From: Spirochaetota bacterium
Lineage (GTDB): Bacteria > Spirochaetota > JAHITG01
Assembly (NCBI GenBank): GCA_018817865.1
Contig: JAHITG010000351.1
Location: 1 to 7,544 of the forward strand
DNA: 7,544 nucleotides
Reading direction: 5' to 3'
Position numbers and translations under genes: made by a program
Shown here: piece after piece, positions 1 through 4,690 of the stretch
How positions within the stretch are numbered: the stretch's first letter is position 1
Layout: each line of letters begins with the position of its first letter
Notes under the pieces: generated by a model
The model's input: the letters and a program-made list of their open reading frames with translations, nothing else
The model's database searches: none
What the model was told of the DNA's origin: nothing

Positions 1-131
1 GATTACTTTAATTAATATACTGCGAATAATCATATTTTCTACTTTTGATTGAAGAAAAAAGCTAAAGGAATAGAATATAATCCGCTAAAAAGGGTAATTA
101 AGGAAAGATATGAACTTTTTAAAGTATTTTT

Positions 132-1457
132 TCAACTGATCAGGTTTTCAATATTATATGTTCCCAATGACGGAGCCTTTAAAAAACCATTCCAGGCGGC
201 TTCGGCAAGCCTTCCTTCTTCACGAATATGAAAAAGCCATTCATCACAGTACTTCACGGGCCCGTCAGGAACTACCCCCGCATTGATATCCCTGAGCCAT
301 TTTCTGTTATACATTTCATGAGTTCCGATCGGCGGTGCTATCAGGATAGGGATCCCCAGGCCTGCATAAAACGAAAGTTCACTCGGTTTTGTCCACAGGA
401 CATCTGTCTCATGAAGGGCATCATTAAACGACTTCAGATAGGAAAAAACATCTTCGCTGTAGATCACTCTGATCCCCTTGTTCAGGAAAGAGGAGAGGCC
501 TAGCTCATCAATATGAGCCAGGAATTCATCATTCACATCCTTCCTGATACCGGCGGACAGAAAGAACCGGATATTATTCTGTCTGATCTTCGTCTTAAGA
601 ACCTCAACGATCTTTTTTGCCATGTCGAACTGTGCACCGGCCCCGCCAACAGCAAACATTAATGTGAACTGGTCCGGCCTTTTTAAAGGTACATTTTTTA
701 TATTAAGATGCTTTAAAACAGAATATTTCCGCATGGAAAAAAACTTATTTTCAGGGTCCAATCGAAGCAGTCTGTTAAAGACATCCTTCTTCAGGATCTC
801 CTGTTTCTTTTCCGAACCGATATTCTCTTTAGGAAGAGGGAATCCCGTAAAGATAATATTCCTTTCATCTATCCCGTATAAAGTCAACCGCCTCTTGGCA
901 TGATTGGACGGGACCAGGTACTTAATATTACTCCTTCGGGGAACAACAGGGACCCATACACGGTTAATGTCCGAATCACAAATAACACAATAATTGTTAT
1001 CAATATTCTTTTTCTTCCTGTCAATTGCAATAGCACTGGCAAAATAGGTGCTGATCACGGGTATATTTTCAGACTCTACTCTCTTGATCAGATCACCGCA
1101 AAGATTCTTCTTATATATCAGGGAATCCAGATAAGCACTGGCCCAGTTTGGAGAGGAGAGGTCCCGTTTAGGATAATAAGGAGAGATCTCTTCGGATTTT
1201 ATCAGAAGGTCATAAATATATTTTCCAATAATGGGGATATTTTCAGCCTTGGAGAAAAAATAGTAGATCCTTTTCAGCTTCATCCATATTTTAAACTCAT
1301 CCTGACTGCTTGTACTTTTTGTCCCGGAAAGGAGTATTTCCTTATAAGCAATATCTTTTAAAGGATAAGCCGCACGGACATGCCCTAATCCCATAAAAAC
1401 AGATATTACCCATGCTTTACTTTTACCGGTTCTCTTTTTCTTTATCCTGTGAAACAT
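132..1457 (-). CDS. GT-B fold glycosyltransferase-like protein (MurG/MGDG-synthase-like), substrate unknown
   Basis: This 441-residue protein probably transfers a sugar from a nucleotide-sugar donor; the acceptor cannot be read from the sequence. Seen: an N-terminal GLGH motif (residues 23-26, in VISVFMGLGHVRAAYP), like the glycine-rich loop of MurG, MGDG synthases and UgtP; a middle segment VPSNHAKRRL...IIFTGFPLP resembling the linker of MGDG-synthase-type enzymes; a second-domain GGAGAQ loop (271-276); and a donor-site-like stretch TKPSELSFYAGLGIP (356-370) followed by GTHEMYNRKWL (378-388). There is no signal peptide or membrane span. The N-terminus is basic (HRIKKKRTGKSK), which could aid peripheral membrane binding. 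Start: the frame opens at a TTG at 1463, but the ATG at 1457 has GGAG at 1471-1468 about 10 bases upstream and is preferred. Fold assignment is fairly firm; function is inferred. It lies 125 bases downstream of the ferredoxin gene with no evident functional link. Confidence 0.8.
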   Translation of the reverse strand: MFHRIKKKRTGKSKAWVISVFMGLGHVRAAYPLKDIAYKEILLSGTKSTSSQDEFKIWMKLKRIYYFFSKAENIPIIGKYIYDLLIKSEEISPYYPKRDLSSPNWASAYLDSLIYKKNLCGDLIKRVESENIPVISTYFASAIAIDRKKKNIDNNYCVICDSDINRVWVPVVPRRSNIKYLVPSNHAKRRLTLYGIDERNIIFTGFPLPKENIGSEKKQEILKKDVFNRLLRLDPENKFFSMRKYSVLKHLNIKNVPLKRPDQFTLMFAVGGAGAQFDMAKKIVEVLKTKIRQNNIRFFLSAGIRKDVNDEFLAHIDELGLSSFLNKGIRVIYSEDVFSYLKSFNDALHETDVLWTKPSELSFYAGLGIPILIAPPIGTHEMYNRKWLRDINAGVVPDGPVKYCDEWLFHIREEGRLAEAAWNGFLKAPSLGTYNIENLIS

Positions 1458-1509
1458 ACACAAGTATCTCCATTTAAGATATTAATAAATCTACTCATTT
1501 ATAATTACT

Positions 1510-1515
1510 TTTCAA
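1510..1515 (-). promoter_or_regulatory. Possible -35 element upstream of the glycosyltransferase-like gene
   Basis: TTGAAA on the minus strand (1515-1510) sits 52 bases before the ATG at 1457. The best -10 candidate, TAGATT at 1493-1488 with a 16-base spacer, matches only 4 of 6 positions. The same 9-base context ACTTGAAAA (1517-1509) also surrounds the -35 of the ferredoxin promoter (1819-1811). This is a weak call: the gene could equally be read through from the ferredoxin. Confidence 0.3.
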
Positions 1516-1582
1516 GTACAATTATCAGTTTGCATGGCAGTTATGACTGTAATACATTACCAGGATGGTTTTCTTTATACTT

Positions 1583-1753
1583 TTATTGAGCTGAGATCGC
1601 AGCTACAGGACAAACATCAACGCATGCTGCGCAATCAGTACATTTATCTGCATCGATCACTCTTTTATCACCCTTTTCGCTGATAGCGCCCTCAGGACAT
1701 TCGGGTTCACATACACCGCAGTTTGTACAGTCATCATTAATTACATGAGCCAT
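1583..1753 (-). CDS. 2[4Fe-4S] ferredoxin, 56 residues
   Basis: A small clostridial-type ferredoxin, a soluble low-potential electron carrier for cytoplasmic redox enzymes such as hydrogenases or pyruvate:ferredoxin oxidoreductase. My translation gives MAHVINDDCTNCGVCEPECP for the first 20 residues and CTDCAACVDVCPVAAISAQ at the end. It has two full CxxCxxCxxxCP clusters, at C9/C12/C15/C19 and C38/C41/C44/C48, each ligating one [4Fe-4S] cubane. Length matches the family (about 55-60 residues). The start is decided by a strong GGAGG at 1765-1761, seven bases upstream of the ATG. It has its own promoter-like sequence (1817-1788), so it is probably transcribed alone, perhaps with read-through into the glycosyltransferase-like gene. 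No missing residue is seen. The specific redox partner cannot be told; its closeness to hyp genes is suggestive only. Confidence 0.95.
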   Translation of the reverse strand: MAHVINDDCTNCGVCEPECPEGAISEKGDKRVIDADKCTDCAACVDVCPVAAISAQ

Positions 1754-1787
1754 TTCTCTTCCTCCATAATAATATTTTAAGGAATAT

Positions 1788-1817
1788 ATTATATAATATA
1801 TACAATTTATTTTTCAA
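1788..1817 (-). promoter_or_regulatory. Sigma70-type promoter for the ferredoxin gene
   Basis: Read on the minus strand, TTGAAA (1817-1812) is followed after 18 bases by a perfect TATAAT (1793-1788). Initiation near 1781 would give a leader of about 27 bases with GGAGG in front of the ferredoxin ATG at 1753. The upstream flank (about 1860-1820) is rich in A and T runs and could act as an UP element. AT-rich DNA produces such matches by chance, but position and spacing fit well. Confidence 0.6.
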
Positions 1818-1879
1818 GTGAAATATCATTTTTTTTAATAAAAAATCATTTAAAGGAGGAAATAATAAAGATTTATAGA

Positions 1880-1903
1880 GGTAGCCGCAAGCTTTAGCTT
1901 GCG
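1880..1903 (+). repeat. REP-type palindrome, copy 1 (GTAG foot, plus orientation)
   Basis: A 24-base element beginning GGTAG, then CGCAAGC (1886-1892), loop TTTA, and GCTTGCG (1897-1903), giving a 7-bp perfect hairpin. The unpaired GTAG 5' of the stem is the hallmark of REP sequences recognised by REP-associated tyrosine transposases (RAYTs, IS200/IS605-related TnpA). It is an inverted partner of the element at 1935-1958. One stem position differs between copies with both bases changed (A-T here, G-C there), which preserves pairing. No RAYT gene is in the window. There is no T-run after this copy on the plus strand. Confidence 0.75.
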
Positions 1904-1929
1904 TAATTCATAATTTATATGTAATACCT

Positions 1930-1952
1930 AAAAACGCAGGCTGAAGCCTGCG
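1930..1952 (-). terminator. Rho-independent terminator for hypCDE, formed by REP copy 2
   Basis: In the direction of hyp transcription, the 7-bp GC-rich stem CGCAGGC/GCCTGCG (1952-1946 with 1941-1935, loop TTCA) is followed at once by TTTTT (1934-1930). This is the usual intrinsic terminator layout, about 45 bases after the hypE stop. The T-run is short (five, then AGG), so efficiency is uncertain. Confidence 0.6.
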
Positions 1953-1958
1953 ACTACC
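1935..1958 (-). repeat. REP-type palindrome, copy 2 (GTAG foot, minus orientation)
   Basis: Read on the minus strand, this starts GGTAG (1958-1954), then CGCAGGC, loop TTCA, GCCTGCG, ending at 1935. It matches copy 1 at about 20 of 24 positions; two of the differences are the paired stem change, one lies in the loop, and one lies between the foot and the stem. The two copies face each other across a 31-base AT-rich spacer (1904-1934), the head-to-head arrangement seen in BIME-type REP doublets. It lies 39 bases past the hypE stop. Confidence 0.75.
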
Positions 1959-1996
1959 TACTTTATTTACTCCTTATAAATTATCAATTATTTTAA

Positions 1997-2980
1997 TCAG
2001 CAGATTCTGGGAAGCTGGTCTGCATCCAGAAGCAGAAGAGGTCTTAATCCTCCTATTGAAGTCTTCAAGTATACTCCATTGGTCTCGGCCGAGACTTCCC
2101 CGATAATACGGCTATCTGCTCCCAGGGGATCTTCTTTCATGGCCTGTAATACTGATTCAGCTTCCTGTCCCACAAAGGCCAGAAGCTTTCCTTCATTGGC
2201 AAGATAAAGAGGATCAAAACCGAGAAGTTCACAAACGATACGAACCTCTTTTTTCACCGGAAGTAAAGACTCTTCTATTATGATCCCCAGATCTGTATCC
2301 GCACAGACCTCATTCAAAACAGTAGCTACACCGCCTCTGGTGGGATCACGCATGAATTTTATCTTTCCGGCTTTAAGCATCTTCTGAACAAGCTTATTAA
2401 GGGAAGCACAATCACTTTCCGGAATTCCTGTCAACTTGAAATTTTCCCTGCTGTTGATAACAGCAACACTATGGTCACCAATGGATCCGTTAATGATGAT
2501 CTTATCCCCGGCTTTAATAGTACGTGCATCAAGGTGGATCTTATCCGGTAAAACACCTATTCCACAGGTAGTAATATAAACACCGTCAGCTTTCCCTTTT
2601 TCCACTACTTTAGTATCTCCGGCTATAACAGAGACACCTGACTCCTCTGCAGCCTTCTGGACTGACTCGGTGATCTTTTTCAATTCACTGATCAGGAATC
2701 CTTCTTCGATAATATATGTGATAAGAATGTATTTCGGTACGGCTCCCTTCATGGAAAGGTCATTAACGGTACCTGTGATCGAAAGCTTCCCGATATCACC
2801 CCCGGGGAAAAAGAGGGGACGCACGACATGTGCATCCGTAGTCACCACCATATCACCTTCAATAACAACCGCATCTTCCAGTGTGGGAAGCTTGAAATTT
2901 TTATTAAAGACATCTCTGATCAGTTTTTGGGTTAATCCTGCCCCGCTGCCGTGTCCTAATGTTATTCTTTCATTCTTCAT
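1997..2980 (-). CDS. hypE: [NiFe]-hydrogenase maturation protein HypE (carbamoyl dehydratase)
   Basis: HypE accepts a carbamoyl group from HypF on its C-terminal cysteine, dehydrates it with ATP to a thiocyanate, and passes the cyanide to iron held by HypC-HypD. The 327-residue product has the family's full length and PurM/AIRS-type fold. Seen: HGSGAG (10-15), TTDAHVV around D49, the nucleotide-binding GGDIGKLSITGTVNDLSMKGA region (60-80), AGDTKV (120-125), MRDPTRGG (210-217), LANEGK (260-265), and the diagnostic C-terminal PRIC with C327 as the last residue. Start: the frame is open back to a TTG at 3031, but the ATG at 2980 puts the conserved N-terminus in place and overlaps the hypD end by 11 bases. 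No clear ribosome site precedes it, so translation is probably coupled to hypD. Cytoplasmic; third gene of hypCDE. Identity is very secure. Confidence 0.97.
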   Translation of the reverse strand: MKNERITLGHGSGAGLTQKLIRDVFNKNFKLPTLEDAVVIEGDMVVTTDAHVVRPLFFPGGDIGKLSITGTVNDLSMKGAVPKYILITYIIEEGFLISELKKITESVQKAAEESGVSVIAGDTKVVEKGKADGVYITTCGIGVLPDKIHLDARTIKAGDKIIINGSIGDHSVAVINSRENFKLTGIPESDCASLNKLVQKMLKAGKIKFMRDPTRGGVATVLNEVCADTDLGIIIEESLLPVKKEVRIVCELLGFDPLYLANEGKLLAFVGQEAESVLQAMKEDPLGADSRIIGEVSAETNGVYLKTSIGGLRPLLLLDADQLPRIC

Positions 2981-4040
2981 ATTTATAGTATGCCGCACAA
3001 CTTCCTTCTGATGAGACCATGCAGGCTCCAATTGGATTTTCAGGAGTACACTTCACTTTAAACAGAGGACACTCTTTGGGAATGATCTTTCCCTTCAGTA
3101 CATCTCCGCATCGGCACCCTTTATCAAAATCATCTTTTTCAGGTAAAGTAAGGTTATATTTCTTTAAAGCATTATAATCGCTGAACTCATCTCTGATCGT
3201 TAACCCGGATCTATTGATCTTTCCGATCCCGCGCCACAGAGAATCCTCAACCGTAAATATCTCATCAAGAATAGCTTTAGCCTGGGGATTCCCGTCTTTA
3301 TGTACGACCCATTTGTATTCGATCTCGATCCGGGGGTCCTTCTCCTGGATCTGTCTTAAAAGCATCCTAATACCATTTAAAATATCCAGAGGTTCAAATC
3401 CGGTTACCACCCCTCCGGTTCTATACTTTTCTGATAAAACCCGGTACGGCTCACTTCCCAGTATGGCACTGACATGACCGGGCAGGATAAAGGCATCGAT
3501 GGAAACATCCTTATCATCTGCCAGTGCCTCCAATGCAGGCGGGATGATCTTGAAAGCCGGAAGAACGGAGAAATTTTTGATCTTTTTTTCTGCTGCCTGT
3601 TTGATGGTATAGGCAACACCGGGTGAAGTTGTTTCAAATCCTATTCCGATAAAAACAGTCTCTTTTTTCTTTGCCATCTCCAAAGCATCAAATGGTGAGT
3701 ACACGATCCGTACATCAAGGCCCCTGGCCCTGGACTGTTCAAGAGAGCCGTTCCTTCCCGGAACCCTTATGAGATCCCCGAAAGTCGCAATGGTCACATC
3801 CTTTAAATTCATGATAGAATCGATCACGGAATAGGGAGTGACACAAACAGGACATCCCGGTCCGGAAAGCAGAGTAATAGAAGAAGGCAATAGCTTTCTC
3901 AATCCCCAATGGCCGATCGCCATGGTATGGGAACCGCAGACCTCCATCAGCTTGACCGGTTTTTCCCAGCTCTGCAATTCCTCGACAAGAGAACGAACAA
4001 GATCCGGATCTCTGAATTTCTCACTGATCGAAAGCTTCAT
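2970..4040 (-). CDS. hypD: [NiFe]-hydrogenase maturation protein HypD (Fe-S scaffold)
   Basis: HypD binds iron together with HypC, carries a [4Fe-4S] cluster, and is the scaffold on which the Fe(CN)2CO moiety of [NiFe]-hydrogenases is assembled. The 356-residue protein matches the family length and keeps its signature residues: CGSHT (35-39), GPGCPVC with C63 and C66, GDLIRVPG (88-95), GFETTSPG (134-141), LPGHVS (186-191), GFEP (214-217), and the C-terminal cysteine-rich region with C309, C311, C324, C331, C340 and C348, which includes the cluster ligands. The ATG at 4040 has AAGGA at 4051-4047, six bases upstream and inside hypC, so it can initiate on its own while overlapping hypC by 20 bases. 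It overlaps hypE by 11 bases at its 3' end. Nothing is truncated or odd. Confidence 0.97.
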   Translation of the reverse strand: MKLSISEKFRDPDLVRSLVEELQSWEKPVKLMEVCGSHTMAIGHWGLRKLLPSSITLLSGPGCPVCVTPYSVIDSIMNLKDVTIATFGDLIRVPGRNGSLEQSRARGLDVRIVYSPFDALEMAKKKETVFIGIGFETTSPGVAYTIKQAAEKKIKNFSVLPAFKIIPPALEALADDKDVSIDAFILPGHVSAILGSEPYRVLSEKYRTGGVVTGFEPLDILNGIRMLLRQIQEKDPRIEIEYKWVVHKDGNPQAKAILDEIFTVEDSLWRGIGKINRSGLTIRDEFSDYNALKKYNLTLPEKDDFDKGCRCGDVLKGKIIPKECPLFKVKCTPENPIGACMVSSEGSCAAYYKYEE

Positions 4041-4239
4041 TTAAAATCCTTATGGTCTCTTCGGCTTCATCCTCACTGATGATCTGAATACCAAAGCCTG
4101 TATGGATGAGGACCCAATCCCCTATTTCTGCTTCAGGAACAAAAGTCAGAATGATCTCTTTTTCAACACCGCCGAAATCAACGATCCCCTTCTCATCTTT
4201 ATCTTTTTTTATTATTTTACCGGGTATGGCAAGGCACAT
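4021..4239 (-). CDS. hypC: [NiFe]-hydrogenase maturation chaperone HypC/HybG family
   Basis: HypC is the small chaperone that works with HypD to hold iron during Fe(CN)2CO assembly and then delivers it to the hydrogenase large subunit. The 72-residue product begins with the signature MCLAIPGK, in which C2 becomes the iron-ligating N-terminal cysteine after methionine removal, and H46 (in WVLIHTGFG) corresponds to the conserved histidine of the family. The DFGGVEKEI stretch and an acidic C-terminal helix (SEDEAEETIRILNEAF) are typical. The ATG at 4239 has AAAGGGG at 4256-4250, ten bases upstream. It follows the receiver gene by 37 bases with no visible terminator, and its last 20 bases overlap hypD. 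HypC and HybG cannot be distinguished from sequence alone, but the hypD neighbour favours hypC. Confidence 0.97.
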   Translation of the reverse strand: MCLAIPGKIIKKDKDEKGIVDFGGVEKEIILTFVPEAEIGDWVLIHTGFGIQIISEDEAEETIRILNEAFDQ

Positions 4240-4276
4240 TGGAATTGATCCCCTTTCTTAATAATATTGCACAAAT

Positions 4277-4666
4277 TCAATCAGCCTCTATTCGCATCAG
4301 GCTGTAAACAAACTTTTTTAATTTCTCAAAATCAAGAGGTTTAAAGAAAACCCTATTTATATGAACTCCCGAATCAGACCATTTTTCTTCAAACTCCTTT
4401 TCATTTAATGCGGTTATAAAAACAAATGGGAGATGAGGTTTGTACTTTATAGATTTCCTGTACAAGTCAAAGCCGCTCATATCCGGAAGCTTAATATCAC
4501 AGATCACGGCATCAAGATTGGTATTTTTTATGTAATTCAGAGCTTCCTCAGCATAGCTTGCGCATAGTATATCCATTATACATTTACCGTTATGATAAGC
4601 TATCTTTTTTTCTACCAGTTTTCGGCTCAGCCCCACATCATCTATAATTAATATTCTTTTATCCAT
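4277..4666 (-). CDS. Stand-alone response regulator receiver (CheY-like, no output domain)
   Basis: A 129-residue single receiver domain, probably a phosphoryl acceptor or shuttle for the hybrid kinase gene just upstream. All catalytic positions are present: acidic pair D9/D10 (RILIIDD), phospho-acceptor D57 (VICDIKLPDMSG), T85 (FVFITA) and K109 (FFKP). There is no DNA-binding, GGDEF or other output domain, so it must act by protein contact or pass phosphate on. Start: the frame reaches a GTG at 4687, but the ATG at 4666 has GAGGAG at 4683-4678 upstream and gives a standard receiver N-terminus (MDKRILIIDD), so it is preferred; the spacing of 11 bases is slightly long. The gap to the kinase stop is 24 bases and to hypC 37 bases, consistent with one operon. 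Confidence 0.93.
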   Translation of the reverse strand: MDKRILIIDDVGLSRKLVEKKIAYHNGKCIMDILCASYAEEALNYIKNTNLDAVICDIKLPDMSGFDLYRKSIKYKPHLPFVFITALNEKEFEEKWSDSGVHINRVFFKPLDFEKLKKFVYSLMRIEAD

Positions 4667-4690
4667 CTTTACATTTACTCCTCTCACCGA

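Noticed and set aside
1..33. Minus-strand ATG followed by an open frame (MIIRSILIKVI) running off the window
   Set aside because: Only 11 codons are visible with no convincing ribosome site. It could be the start of the next gene but cannot be supported.
114..125. Small palindrome ACTTTTTAAAGT after the glycosyltransferase-like gene
   Set aside because: The stem is five mostly A-T pairs, and on the minus strand no T-run follows, so it is not a convincing terminator.
49..231. Plus-strand open frame of 60 codons near the left edge
   Set aside because: It starts at TTG, has no family signature and overlaps the 3' end of the glycosyltransferase-like gene.
900..1361. Plus-strand open frame of 153 codons
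   Set aside because: It lies antisense inside the glycosyltransferase-like gene, has no recognisable motif and no ribosome site, and is best explained as a shadow of that gene.
1538..1549. Palindrome CAGTTATGACTG downstream of the ferredoxin stop
   Set aside because: Only a 4-bp stem and no T-run on the relevant strand; too weak to call a terminator.
1852..1860. Plus-strand ribosome-site-like AAAGGAGGA
   Set aside because: No start codon with a usable reading frame follows at suitable distance before the REP pair.
1880..1958. CRISPR-like repeat-spacer-repeat
   Set aside because: There are only two copies, they are inverted rather than direct, and no cas genes are present; REP doublet fits better.
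2981..3031. TTG-initiated 17-residue extension of hypE into hypD
   Set aside because: The extra residues lie wholly inside hypD, are not part of the HypE family N-terminus, and the ATG at 2980 gives the expected length.
4667..4687. GTG start seven codons upstream for the receiver protein
   Set aside because: The GAGGAG ribosome site lies inside this extension, and the ATG at 4666 gives the usual receiver N-terminus.
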